Source: Microcaldota archaeon (GTDB lineage Archaea; Micrarchaeota; Micrarchaeia; Micrarchaeales; Micrarchaeaceae). Taken from it: a stretch of 38,022 bases of DNA. The notes under the pieces are model-generated. The model saw only the letters and a program-made list of their open reading frames with translations, made no database searches and had not been told where the DNA came from. Made by a program: the position numbers and the translations under genes. The stretch is taken from contig JAKAUR010000034.1 in NCBI GenBank assembly GCA_021827665.1, forward strand, positions 1 to 38,022, read 5' to 3'. Within the stretch, counting starts at the first letter, position 1. Each line of letters opens with the position of its first letter. This document shows, in pieces, positions 18,558-27,842 of the stretch.

Positions 18558-19778
18558 ATGCAGACTTTGAAGGACATCATAGGCGAATCAAAGATATTTG
18601 CCCAGCGTGAGGTATTGTCGCCGCATTACACCCCGAAGAAGCTCATACTAAGGGAAAAGGAGATAAACAGCATTGAGAAGGCGATAAAGCCCGCACTGGA
18701 AGGGGAGAAGGGCAGGAACCTTTTCGTATACGGTAGGACAGGCACCGGAAAAACCACGTGCGCCAGATATGTAATAGCAGAGATAAAGGACATACCAAAC
18801 ACCAAGGCCAGGGTTTCGTACGTAAACTGCAGGATGTACAACACGCGATTCAGGGTGCTCAACAAGGTCATAGCTGACCACATGCCCAACTACGCAAGGA
18901 GAGGATACGGCATAATAGACCTTTACGGGAAGCTCACCAGCTGGATAGAAGAGGACAACAAGATACTGGTTCTCGTGCTCGACGAGATAGACATGGTAAA
19001 GGATCTCGACGACCTCGTATACACAATGACCAGGATAAACAGCGAGATAAGGTCAGGAGGCGTGGCGATGATAGGCATATCCAACAAGGTGTCATTCAAG
19101 GAGGAGCTGGACCCGAGGAGCCTTTCGGCATTGTATGAAAGCGAGCTAGTGTTCCCGTCATATTACTCTGACGAGCTTTACGAGATAATAAAGGACAGGG
19201 CTGAGAACGGCTTCAAGAAGGGGGTTGTTGAAGACGACATATTGCATTTCATAGCCGCGGCTGCGGCCAAAGAGGGCGGAGACGCAAGGCTTTCGCTGAA
19301 GATACTTTCAAAATCCGGAGAGCTTGCTGAAGAGCACGGCAAGGACAGGATAACCATGGCGGAAGCAGAGGAAGCGATAAAAATGGCCGAGAGCGAAATA
19401 GTTTACGAGCTCATATCTTCGCTTCCGGAGCACCAGAAGCTTGTCCTTTATTCTATAGTCCTGCTTGCGCAGAGCGGAGGTTCATACAAAAAGCTTACCG
19501 ACGGAATAGACACCTACCTTTTCAGCGGCGAGGTTTACAACAGGTACAAATCCATAGCTGAGGGGCTCAAGAGAGTGCCGAAAAGCGAGAGATGGTATAG
19601 GAACTACATATCCGAGCTGGAGATGCAGGGGCTCATAGCATCGTTCGATTCGAGCAAAGGGATAAGGGGGCACACGAAGCTGATAAAACTGCTTTACCCT
19701 ACGCAGAAGACGCGAGCTGTCCTGGAGAAGAACATATTCGGGCTCAACGGCAATTCTGAAAAGAAGGAAGATGATTAG
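18558..19778 (+). CDS. cdc6: Orc1/Cdc6 replication initiator ATPase
   Basis: 'NLFVYGRTGTGKTTCARYV', 'LVLVLDEIDMV', C-terminal winged helix. Confidence 0.95.
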   Translation: MQTLKDIIGESKIFAQREVLSPHYTPKKLILREKEINSIEKAIKPALEGEKGRNLFVYGRTGTGKTTCARYVIAEIKDIPNTKARVSYVNCRMYNTRFRVLNKVIADHMPNYARRGYGIIDLYGKLTSWIEEDNKILVLVLDEIDMVKDLDDLVYTMTRINSEIRSGGVAMIGISNKVSFKEELDPRSLSALYESELVFPSYYSDELYEIIKDRAENGFKKGVVEDDILHFIAAAAAKEGGDARLSLKILSKSGELAEEHGKDRITMAEAEEAIKMAESEIVYELISSLPEHQKLVLYSIVLLAQSGGSYKKLTDGIDTYLFSGEVYNRYKSIAEGLKRVPKSERWYRNYISELEMQGLIASFDSSKGIRGHTKLIKLLYPTQKTRAVLEKNIFGLNGNSEKKEDD

Positions 19779-19786
19779 GTGTTTAC

Positions 19787-20311
19787 TTGGCATATTACGA
19801 CGCGGCGCGCAGCGGAATGGCAAACGCGCGCGGGCTTTTTAAGCGCCTGGGCTTCCATGATGTCATAATAGAGGGCGAAGATTTCGATTTCTCAAAGGAT
19901 CCCGGATCCGCTAACGGAAAAGCGGTGGTCTATTCTTCGAAGAGCGAAAGCCTCACGCCCTACCTTAAGAATGGGGCAAGGTCCATAATACCGCAGAATC
20001 CCGAGACGCTTGGCGAGATGAAGAAATACGTAAGGGACATGAAGGATTACGGCACCTCGTTCGTCATAGACGCATCTACAATGGAAAACGCTTACGGGAC
20101 GTACAGGGCGCTGCTTATCGGCAAGTTCGGCGAGTGCACGGCAATGATGCTCGGCAAGGGCATTGGAATAGGCATCGCTTCCCTGGCAAGAAACGAGATG
20201 GAGGTCCTTGCGCCAGAACAGCTTATGGCGATATGCGGTGCGCTCGGGCTGGATAGGAACGACGCAAGGAAGGCGCTCGCGGAAAACAGAGGCATGATTT
20301 CAAAACTGTGA
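19787..20311 (+). CDS. rnp3: RNase P protein component 3 (Rpp30)
   Basis: Rpp30-like TIM-barrel-type sequence 'SFVIDASTMENAYGTYRALLIGKF...'; directly precedes Pop5; TTG start. Confidence 0.75.
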   Translation: MAYYDAARSGMANARGLFKRLGFHDVIIEGEDFDFSKDPGSANGKAVVYSSKSESLTPYLKNGARSIIPQNPETLGEMKKYVRDMKDYGTSFVIDASTMENAYGTYRALLIGKFGECTAMMLGKGIGIGIASLARNEMEVLAPEQLMAICGALGLDRNDARKALAENRGMISKL

Positions 20312-20323
20312 ACGGTACTTGAA

Positions 20324-20656
20324 ATGCTGAGGGACAAAAAACGCTATATAATGCTTGAAGCCACTTCGGAACTTAAGACAGACAAGGACGAGTTGGACCG
20401 CGCGCTCAAGCAGGCTGTCCTATCGCTGGTGGGGCAGCTGGGATATTACGACATTTCGCCAAAGCTGGTTTCACTGGTAGACGGCAAGCATTTCGTGGTC
20501 AGATGCAGATTAAAAGGCTACGAAAGAATGCTTCTCGCATCCGCCCTGGTAAAAAGGCTCGGGGCTACAGAAACCGGGCTCTACACGCTCAAAAGCTCCG
20601 GCACGATAAAAGCGCTAATGAAGGATATAGTATCAGAAAATCTCGCCGACGATTGA
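20324..20656 (+). CDS. rnp2: RNase P protein component 2 (Pop5)
   Basis: 'LDRALKQAVLSLVGQLGYYDISPKLVSLVDGKHFVVRCRLKGYERMLLASALVKRLG'. Confidence 0.85.
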   Translation: MLRDKKRYIMLEATSELKTDKDELDRALKQAVLSLVGQLGYYDISPKLVSLVDGKHFVVRCRLKGYERMLLASALVKRLGATETGLYTLKSSGTIKALMKDIVSENLADD

Positions 20657-20965
20657 GGTTATGCCTCCCCTAAGGTTGAATGTCTCTATACCGTGCTTGT
20701 CCCTTATCATCTCGGATACGAAAGCCGACGTGTTCCCATGATAGCACACCAGAACGGAGCCTTCGTATTTCAACAGCTCCTCTTTGGGGGCGTTCAGCAT
20801 TTCCATTGGATCCGCGGCTTCTATGAGTCCCTCCTCTATATCCAGCAGGCTGCGTATGTAGTCCTCTGGCTCAGATCCAAGCCAAACCAGCTTCTTTCCG
20901 TTCTGCTTGGCCATTTTCAATGCCTCCTCGTATTCAACGTTTTGCATATTTGGTATTGGATGCAT
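20633..20965 (-). CDS. Rhodanese-like domain protein
   Basis: 'YEGSVLVCYHGNTSAFVSEMIRDKHGIETFNLRGGI' resembles the rhodanese active-site loop and C-terminus; overlaps pop5 3' end by 24 nt. Confidence 0.7.
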   Translation of the reverse strand: MHPIPNMQNVEYEEALKMAKQNGKKLVWLGSEPEDYIRSLLDIEEGLIEAADPMEMLNAPKEELLKYEGSVLVCYHGNTSAFVSEMIRDKHGIETFNLRGGITSIVGEIF

Positions 20966-21091
20966 GCAGTTTTTAAGAATGGCGCTGTAATTAGGGTAAA
21001 AAAGGTAACGAACGGCAAGATTATTTATATATTATTAACATTAAGAACCATATCCTAAGATATTTTAAGACATAACCCGAGGGCCGTCCAC

Positions 21092-21595
21092 ATGGGAGAA
21101 ACAAGCAAGAACAAAGATTTCGAATCAGTAAGCCTGAGCGTAAACAATAAGATATATACCAAAATCATGCGTAGCGATGAAGCTTTGGCCTACAGGGAAA
21201 GGCAGAAGCTCATAGGAGAAGTTGTACCGGAAGTGAAAAACCGGTTTGACGGCCTGATAGCTAAGCTAGGCCAGGCCTTTGTTAATTTGGACATCCCGAA
21301 AACGCTTGCTGCGAGACTTATTGGCAATGAGAAGAAGATGTACGAGGATTTCGTAAGGCCGGGGCTCGAGGCAAGGATCGGAATCATCTGCAGGAGCTAC
21401 ATAAACGAGCATGGCACATACGTTGAAAAAGCCGAAAATGAGGTCTTTGAACTGAAAGACAGGCTTGACCTGGTCATCGAAGAGACGAAGAAGAGCATAG
21501 GAGACGGGAAAATAGGATTTCACAGCACAGTGTTGTTGTCATACGAAACCCTCAAGGAATCCATGGCCGAGATACTTAAGATAAAGGACGGTTAG
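21092..21595 (+). CDS. Hypothetical alpha-helical protein
   Basis: 167 aa ORF in a plausible gene position; no family recognised. Confidence 0.6.
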   Translation: MGETSKNKDFESVSLSVNNKIYTKIMRSDEALAYRERQKLIGEVVPEVKNRFDGLIAKLGQAFVNLDIPKTLAARLIGNEKKMYEDFVRPGLEARIGIICRSYINEHGTYVEKAENEVFELKDRLDLVIEETKKSIGDGKIGFHSTVLLSYETLKESMAEILKIKDG

Positions 21596-21751
21596 CATAC
21601 CTGCAAAGCGTTAAAAGGTTATATTCCATAATGCTAACTGACCCCTTGGAATTTTGCAGTTTTGTATATTCAGAGGTAGATAAAATTTTTTAAGGGCATG
21701 TTTAAAAAGCATTGATTCTAAATAAGTAAGGAATATTTGATTGGTGAATAC

Positions 21752-22447
21752 ATGTACCCAAACATACAGGCTTACGACAGAGGAGTGATGTTCAGCCCGG
21801 ACGGAAGGCTGTTTCAGGTGGAATATGCAAAGGAGGCAGTAAGGAAAGGGGCGACTTCAGTAGGCATGGTGACCGACGAAGGAGTTGTTCTGATAGCCCA
21901 TAAGAACATAGTCGAGCCGCTCATAATACCAAGCACTGTGCAGAAAATATTCAAGGTTGACTCGTTTGTGGGAACGACCTACAGCGGCCTTGTCTCTGAC
22001 GGACTGCACGTAGTAGGAATGATGCGCTCCAAGACGCAGACCCACAGGATGGTTTACGATGAGACCGAGTCCGTAGAAACCATAGCTAGAGAGATATCGG
22101 AAGAGATGCAAATGGCCACGCAATACGGAGGACTTAGGCCTTACGCGATATCGCTTCTCATAGGCGGCTATGATACCGATTACAGGCTCTTTGAGGTCGA
22201 GCCTGGAGCTTCGTTCTCAGGCTACAGGGCCGACGCAATAGGCATCGGCAAAAAGGTGGCCGAGGACATACTCGTGAAGGAATACAAGGACGGCATGAAG
22301 CTCAACGACGCAATAAACCTTGGCGTCAGCATACTGAAGAAAATAAACGAGAAGAAGCTGTCTCCGGAAAACGTAGACATATCGACGATAACGAAAGCGA
22401 AAGGCTACAAGCCCTTCGACATAAAAGATATAAACACATACCTATGA
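21752..22447 (+). CDS. psmA: Proteasome subunit alpha
   Basis: 'MYPNIQAYDRGVMFSPDGRLFQVEYAKEAVRKGATSVGM'; ATG at 21752 favoured over TTG at 21737. Confidence 0.96.
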   Translation: MYPNIQAYDRGVMFSPDGRLFQVEYAKEAVRKGATSVGMVTDEGVVLIAHKNIVEPLIIPSTVQKIFKVDSFVGTTYSGLVSDGLHVVGMMRSKTQTHRMVYDETESVETIAREISEEMQMATQYGGLRPYAISLLIGGYDTDYRLFEVEPGASFSGYRADAIGIGKKVAEDILVKEYKDGMKLNDAINLGVSILKKINEKKLSPENVDISTITKAKGYKPFDIKDINTYL

Positions 22448-23139
22448 GTGGTTTTATGGGTAAGACCGTAACGGCAAAATATTCCGAGGGCAAGGACAGC
22501 TTCGAGATATTGGTAGATGCTGATATGGCTTATGAGTATGTCACGGGGAAGAGGAAGGAGCCGCTCTCAGTGCTTGAGGCGGAGCAGGTTTTTAAGGATG
22601 CAAGGAAGGGGGAACGCCAGAGCGACGAAAAGATAAAGAAGGTGTTCGGGACTACCGATCTCGCTTCCGTTGTCGACCAGATATTGAAAAAGGGCGATCT
22701 GCCAATAACCACTGAGCAGAGGGCGAAGATGCTGGAGGAAAAGAGAAAGCAGATAATAGACATCATAGCGAGGAACTCGATAGACCCAAGGACCAACGCC
22801 CCGGCAACTGCGCTTAGGGTCGAGAACGCCATGAAGGAGGCCAAGGTGCCGATAGACCCGTTCAAGAACGCCAATGAGCAGGTCGAAGCTGTGGTAAAAA
22901 AGATAAGCATGCTGCTGCCGATAAAGTTCACCAACATAAAGATAGAAGTGATCATACCTGCGGATTCAGTCAACAGGTGCTACAACACGCTAAAGCAGTT
23001 CGGGCTCAAGTCTGAGGAATGGATGGGCAATGGAGCTCTTAAGGCCGTGGTCGAATTCCCCGCAGGCATGCAGAACGAGCTTTACGACAAGCTGAACAAG
23101 GCAACACAGGGAAGAGTAGAGACTAAGATACTTGGATGA
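22444..23139 (+). CDS. Ribosome maturation protein SBDS homolog
   Basis: 'SFEILVDADMAYEYVTGKRKEPLSVLEAEQVFKDARKGERQSDEKIKKVFGT'. Confidence 0.95.
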   Translation: MSGFMGKTVTAKYSEGKDSFEILVDADMAYEYVTGKRKEPLSVLEAEQVFKDARKGERQSDEKIKKVFGTTDLASVVDQILKKGDLPITTEQRAKMLEEKRKQIIDIIARNSIDPRTNAPATALRVENAMKEAKVPIDPFKNANEQVEAVVKKISMLLPIKFTNIKIEVIIPADSVNRCYNTLKQFGLKSEEWMGNGALKAVVEFPAGMQNELYDKLNKATQGRVETKILG

Positions 23140-23145
23140 TTTTGA

Positions 23146-23769
23146 ATGAGGCAGTTTGTTACCCCGGGAGAGGAGCTACCGAAAGACACGAGGCGCAACG
23201 AATACGTGATGCTCCAGGACGGGAAGGCTTATTCCAACATATTGGGCTTTTACGACAGCGACAAGAAGGACGTCATACCGCTTGAAGGCATGTGGAAGCC
23301 CAGGATAGGCGACAACGTCATAGGAGTGGTGGAAAAGCCCAACAAGCCCGGCCTGTACAACGTTGTGCTCACCGAATTCGTGCAGGGGCTAATAATAACC
23401 AGCAAATTCGACTCCGGGCCAATTTTCGAGGCCAACGACATAATAGAGGCAACGGTTGCCGATGTTGAAAGGAAGAGGCTGGCAATACTCGAAAGGCCAA
23501 GGAAGCTCGCGCTCGGGCAGACGCTGTACGTAAAGCCAGTCAGGATACCGCGCATAATAGGCAAGAGCGAGACCATGGCCAACCAGATAGCCAGGCTCAC
23601 AGGCAGCAGGATAATAATAGGCAGGAACGGCATAATATGGGTAAACGGCGGCAACACCGAGCTTGCCATAAAGGCAATAAGGACCGTTGAAAGCGAAGCC
23701 CACACAAGCGGGCTTACTGAAAGGATTAAGGCAATGCTGGAGGCCGAAGCACAGGAGGAAAACCGCTAA
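23146..23769 (+). CDS. rrp4: Exosome complex RNA-binding protein Rrp4
   Basis: S1 then KH-like region 'TGSRIIIGRNGIIWVNGGNTELAIKAIRTVE'; precedes rrp41/rrp42. Confidence 0.95.
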   Translation: MRQFVTPGEELPKDTRRNEYVMLQDGKAYSNILGFYDSDKKDVIPLEGMWKPRIGDNVIGVVEKPNKPGLYNVVLTEFVQGLIITSKFDSGPIFEANDIIEATVADVERKRLAILERPRKLALGQTLYVKPVRIPRIIGKSETMANQIARLTGSRIIIGRNGIIWVNGGNTELAIKAIRTVESEAHTSGLTERIKAMLEAEAQEENR

Positions 23770-23839
23770 AAAGCTTATTATATTATTACGTTAAAAGAAA
23801 TATGCAGATTTTCGCAATTTTTGATTTTGAAGTGATTTC

Positions 23840-24565
23840 ATGGCTTCTTCGTTAAACAAACCAGAGCTTATAGTAAATGGCAAAAGGCTCGACGGAAGGG
23901 ATTTTGGCGAGCTAAGGCCCCTGAAGATAGAGGCAAACGTGCTAAAGAACGCGCAGGGCTCGGCTTACTTGGAGTGGGGCAACAACAGGGTGCTTGCAGC
24001 AGTATACGGGCCGAAGGAGGCGATGCCTAGGCACACTGCGGACTCGACAAAAGCAGTGGTCAAGTGCAGGTACTCTATGGCTCCATTCTCAGGGCTGGGA
24101 GAGCACGGTAGGACCGGACCTAACAGGAGGGCAACCGAGATATCAAAGGTAACAAAGGAGGTATTCGAGAACGTCATATTCCTTAACGAATTCCCCGGAA
24201 GCGAGATAGACATATTCATAGAGATCCTGCAGAGCGACGGAGGAACCAGGGCAGCAGGGATAACCGCTGCAGCAGTGGCGCTGGCAAATGCAGGAATAAA
24301 GATGAGGGACCTTGTCTATGCCGTGAGCGCCGGAAGGATAGGGGAGCACGTGGTCCTTGACGTTGACATGATAGAGGACAATTATTCTGATGCAGACATG
24401 CCTATGGCGATATCGCCCAAAAGCAACGACGTTCTGCTGCTCCAGATGGACGGAGGGCTTGACAGGGACCAGCTGAAGAAGGCAATGAACATGGTGGTTG
24501 AGGCTGGCAAGACCATATCAAAGGTACAGAGAGATGCCCTGAAGGCCGTATATGAAAACAGGTGA
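23840..24565 (+). CDS. rrp41: Exosome complex exonuclease Rrp41
   Basis: 'RLDGRDFGELRPLKIEANVLKNAQGSAYLEWGNNRVLAAVYGPKE', 'EILQSDGGTRAAGITAAAVALANAGI'. Confidence 0.97.
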   Translation: MASSLNKPELIVNGKRLDGRDFGELRPLKIEANVLKNAQGSAYLEWGNNRVLAAVYGPKEAMPRHTADSTKAVVKCRYSMAPFSGLGEHGRTGPNRRATEISKVTKEVFENVIFLNEFPGSEIDIFIEILQSDGGTRAAGITAAAVALANAGIKMRDLVYAVSAGRIGEHVVLDVDMIEDNYSDADMPMAISPKSNDVLLLQMDGGLDRDQLKKAMNMVVEAGKTISKVQRDALKAVYENR

Positions 24566-25355
24566 TTTTACGGGCGCAATAGAAATTATAAAGAGCGATT
24601 ACATAAGGGAAATGATAGCAAAGGGCGAGCGCGAGGACAAGCGCGGCTCGATGGATTACAGGAAGATAGAGCTAAAGACAGGCATCATAGACCATGCAGA
24701 GGGATCTGCACAGGTCGACATGGGCAACACCAGGGTGCTGGCCGGCGCAAAGATAGTGGTGGACGAAGTGCATTCGGACACCCCTGATCAGGGCAACATA
24801 GTTGTTTCCGCGGAGCTGCTGCCGCTCGCTGCGGCTGAGTACGAAGCTGGGCCGCCAAGCCCGGAAGCCATAGAGCTCGCAAGGGTAGTGGACAGGGGCA
24901 TAAGAGCCGGAAACTGCATAAAGCTTGAGGATCTGTTTTTGGAGGAAGGAAAGGCGTGGACTGTTTACGTTGACGTGTACGTGCTCAACTACGACGGCAA
25001 CCTGTTCGACGCAAGCACGCTTGCGGCAATGGCAGCAATAGCCAACTCCAGGCTGCCGGCATACAAGGATGGGGTAGCGGATTACAAGGAGAGGAATACG
25101 CCGATAAATGTGAACAACATAGTTGCATCGTGCACATTCGCCAAGATAGGCGACTCCATTGTGTTGGACCCTAGCGGAGTAGAAGAGTCCGCTATGGACG
25201 CAAGGCTGACCATAGCAACTGACGGCAAGGTGGTCAGGGCAATGCAGAAGGGATTGAAGGGAAGTTTCACGCTCAAGGAAATTGAAGAACTGGTAGATGC
25301 TGCACTCGACAAGCACAAGGAGCTCGCGAAGCACATCGAAGAGGCAAAGAGATGA
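24552..25355 (+). CDS. rrp42: Exosome complex component Rrp42
   Basis: 'RGSMDYRKIELKTGIIDHAEGSAQVDMGNTRVLAGAKI'; follows rrp41 with overlap. Confidence 0.95.
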   Translation: MKTGDFTGAIEIIKSDYIREMIAKGEREDKRGSMDYRKIELKTGIIDHAEGSAQVDMGNTRVLAGAKIVVDEVHSDTPDQGNIVVSAELLPLAAAEYEAGPPSPEAIELARVVDRGIRAGNCIKLEDLFLEEGKAWTVYVDVYVLNYDGNLFDASTLAAMAAIANSRLPAYKDGVADYKERNTPINVNNIVASCTFAKIGDSIVLDPSGVEESAMDARLTIATDGKVVRAMQKGLKGSFTLKEIEELVDAALDKHKELAKHIEEAKR

Positions 25356-25359
25356 TTTT

Positions 25360-25608
25360 ATGGCAAGCCCTAATATAAGATATGGAGCCAGGATAAGGAA
25401 GAGGCAAAAAGCGGTAAAGGCCGAAAAGGTCGCGCTCTACAAATGCGAGGAATGCGGCCACGTTGCAGTTAAAAGGATAAGCACCAGCATATGGAGGTGC
25501 AGGCACTGCGGAGCAACTTATGCTGGAGGCGCATACACCATGACCACTGCGGCCGGTGAGGTCGCAAGAAGGCAGGTGGATTCCATAGGAAGGAACAACA
25601 AGGGATAA
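25360..25608 (+). CDS. rpl37ae: Ribosomal protein L37Ae
   Basis: 'YGARIRKRQKAV...YKCEECGHVAVKRISTSIWRCRHCGATYAGGAYTMTTAAGE'; the ORF-track start at 25297 is too far upstream. Confidence 0.95.
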   Translation: MASPNIRYGARIRKRQKAVKAEKVALYKCEECGHVAVKRISTSIWRCRHCGATYAGGAYTMTTAAGEVARRQVDSIGRNNKG

Positions 25609-25613
25609 TCGCA

Positions 25614-25994
25614 ATGGTAAAGATAAGCTTTTCACCGGTCAACGAGCTCGTGGTTCACGAAGTGGTAAAAGTAGGGATGGACGACCTCATGAGGGAGAGG
25701 ATAACCCCTGCAGGGACAATGCCGCTGTACTGGTGCAACGGTCTCGTATTCAGCTTTTCGTCAGTTCCGATGAACAAGCGCGTTCTCGACGATTACCTTA
25801 ACGGCAGGATACACTGGATGGAGGTGCATTACGCCGAGATGAAGGACTATGACGAGGTGCTGGTGCTCAACGACGAGCACTACAACGGCAGCATGAAGAT
25901 AAGGGTCATAGACACCAGCAAGTCCGCGCTCCACAGCGACTTCGTCAAATGGCTAAAGGCAAACAGCAAACAGGGCAAGGAAAGCAATAAATAA
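25614..25994 (+). CDS. Hypothetical protein inside the exosome superoperon
   Basis: 126 aa ORF tightly packed between rpl37ae and rpoP; no family recognised. Confidence 0.65.
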   Translation: MVKISFSPVNELVVHEVVKVGMDDLMRERITPAGTMPLYWCNGLVFSFSSVPMNKRVLDDYLNGRIHWMEVHYAEMKDYDEVLVLNDEHYNGSMKIRVIDTSKSALHSDFVKWLKANSKQGKESNK

Positions 25995-26042
25995 TAATAA
26001 AGCCAACATTATCGCAATGTTTACGTTCAAAGGTGTCAAAAA

Positions 26043-26174
26043 ATGAGCTATGTATGCATGAGCTGCAACAGGGAAATCGAGCAGATAGAGGGATTCGTGA
26101 GATGCCCTTACTGCGGAGGAAGAAGGCTTATAAAGAAAAGGCCGAGCATACCGAGAGAAGTCTCAACGGATTGA
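26043..26174 (+). CDS. rpoP: DNA-directed RNA polymerase subunit P (Rpo12)
   Basis: Own translation: MSYVCMSCNREIEQIEGFVRCPYCGGRRLIKKRPSIPREVSTD*; zinc ribbon plus exosome-operon context. Below ORF-track cutoff. Confidence 0.9.
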   Translation: MSYVCMSCNREIEQIEGFVRCPYCGGRRLIKKRPSIPREVSTD

Positions 26175-26202
26175 GGCTTCGCTTTTTGTTTTAAGCCAAG
26201 GC

Positions 26203-26448
26203 TCAGCGCTTGCTCTCCGAACCAACTATGACGGTCTCGGAGACGTTCTTTACCCTGTCGTAGCTTACGCTGTTTTTCTTCAGCAGCTGCGCGGTGTGGT
26301 CGCTCCTTATAAGGCTGTCTATCTTCACGGTGAGCATGCTCGCTATCTTGCCCTCCTCGAAATCTATTATCAGATCCTCTACAGTCCCTATCCTCTTGCC
26401 TTCGTTGCTTATTATCTGCTTTCCATACATGTCCGAGAGTAATACCAT
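26203..26448 (-). CDS. PRC-barrel domain protein
   Basis: 'LLSDMYGKQIISNEGKRIGTVEDLIIDFEEGKIASMLTV'. Confidence 0.88.
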   Translation of the reverse strand: MVLLSDMYGKQIISNEGKRIGTVEDLIIDFEEGKIASMLTVKIDSLIRSDHTAQLLKKNSVSYDRVKNVSETVIVGSESKR

Positions 26449-26457
26449 TTCAAAAAC

Positions 26458-27003
26458 CTATTTTACATTTAGTACGTGCTTGGAGGCGAATACCCTTATT
26501 ATATAGGCTTTGAGCTCATTTATAAACTTTTGCTCGTCAGCCTCGAATTCCTTCATGTCCATGCCCTCGAAGAGCTCTTTGTTTGAAACCACTAGCTTCT
26601 TCAGGTACCTGTCGGTGAGGTGGTACGCCTTCGCGCCGCAATTGCTGCAGTCGTACATGGGCATTATTGGTATCTTTGAGGGCTTTTTCTCCGACGAGGC
26701 GTGCCTTATTAGGGTCTTGTGGTGGCATGAGAGGCATTCCCTGTGCAGGGTTATCGGCTCGTAAACGCTCTCCTTTGGCTCTATTCCGTTTGATTCCATG
26801 AACGCTTCGACTACCTCCTTTTGGTCGTGTCCCTTGAGGTTTATGAGCTTCTGGTCCAGTATGCCACCATCCCTGTCGAAGATAGTTTGAAGGGTATAGC
26901 CGCCGTCCTTGGGCTCCCACAGCGCACGCAAGAGTTCTCCGCCTAGCTCATATTCGAGCTTTATGGAGTGTTCCGGGCTTTCGGATATGTTCCCTGACAC
27001 CAT
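26458..27003 (-). CDS. Zinc-ribbon hypothetical protein
   Basis: 181 aa; two Cys pairs 'CLSCHHKTLIRH' and 'CSNCGAKAYHL'; starts immediately after the histone stop codon. Confidence 0.75.
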   Translation of the reverse strand: MVSGNISESPEHSIKLEYELGGELLRALWEPKDGGYTLQTIFDRDGGILDQKLINLKGHDQKEVVEAFMESNGIEPKESVYEPITLHRECLSCHHKTLIRHASSEKKPSKIPIMPMYDCSNCGAKAYHLTDRYLKKLVVSNKELFEGMDMKEFEADEQKFINELKAYIIRVFASKHVLNVK

Positions 27004-27213
27004 TCAATTACCGGAGTCCAGCTTGTACGCCTCCACGTCTTCAGCGGTAACCCTGCCGCTATTGCTCGATTTGGCGTGCTCCACCGCGTACTTGGCTATC
27101 TCCGAGGCCTTGTCGTCAAGCATCTTAACCATTGCCGCGGCGGCTTCATCGTCTATTTTTATCCCGTATTTGCCCATGACCAGCTTCTTCACAGCAGCAA
27201 TCGGTATCCCCAT
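27004..27213 (-). CDS. Archaeal histone
   Basis: 'MGIPIAAVKKLVMGKYGIKIDDEAAAAMVKMLDDKASEIAKYAVEHAKSSNSGRVTAEDVEAY' histone fold. Confidence 0.88.
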   Translation of the reverse strand: MGIPIAAVKKLVMGKYGIKIDDEAAAAMVKMLDDKASEIAKYAVEHAKSSNSGRVTAEDVEAYKLDSGN

Positions 27214-27444
27214 TCAACCACACAATCAGCACTCAAGATCCACATCACAGCAATTGCTCAGTGCGCTTTGCTCATCACTGCAGACTTATTGCAGTTTAAC
27301 ATATAAAAATATGACGCCGTCGTGGATAGCGGAAGTGCGGCATGCGCTGTGCTTAGGGTGGCCGTTTATTTATTTTGATAATTGGCGCGTTGCGATAAGC
27401 TTAAATAACATATAAAAAAGAATATATATGAAAATGGTGATAGA

Positions 27445-27765
27445 GTGAGCGTTAAGGACGTAAATGAAAAGGAATTCGAAGAAGAAGTGCTTAAATCCAA
27501 GCTCCCGGTCCTTGTTGACGTATGGGCAACGTGGTGCGGACCGTGCAGGATGTACTCTCCGATAGTCGACGAAGTATCCAACGACTACGACGGAAAGATA
27601 AAATTCGTCAAGGTAGACGCGGACGAAAACGAGAACATAGCCGCGAGGTACGGCATAATGAGCATACCGACTACGCTGCTCATCGAGGGTGGCAAGGTGA
27701 AGGCCCAAAGCGTTGGGGCAGTGCCGAAGGAAGTCCTAAAGAAGTGGATAGAGAAGAACCTGTGA
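27445..27765 (+). CDS. trxA: Thioredoxin
   Basis: 'VLVDVWATWCGPCRMYSPIVDEV...DADENENIAARYGIMSIPTTLL'; GTG start. Confidence 0.96.
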   Translation: MSVKDVNEKEFEEEVLKSKLPVLVDVWATWCGPCRMYSPIVDEVSNDYDGKIKFVKVDADENENIAARYGIMSIPTTLLIEGGKVKAQSVGAVPKEVLKKWIEKNL

Positions 27766-27842
27766 CTGCAGGGCTTCTTTTTATTCTTTTTCTTCTGAAT
27801 ATCAGTGTTTGGACATATATCAATGTCCATTAGTGTGTTTTT

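Noticed and set aside
20633-20656. 24-nt convergent overlap of pop5 and the rhodanese gene
   Set aside because: Ordinary for compact archaeal genomes; not treated as a separate finding.
24672-25334. 220-aa antisense ORF
   Set aside because: Lies within rrp42 on the opposite strand; Cys/His/Tyr-rich shadow translation.
22444-26174. Exosome superoperon as a novelty
   Set aside because: This gene order is a well-established conserved archaeal array; only the embedded unknown gene was kept.
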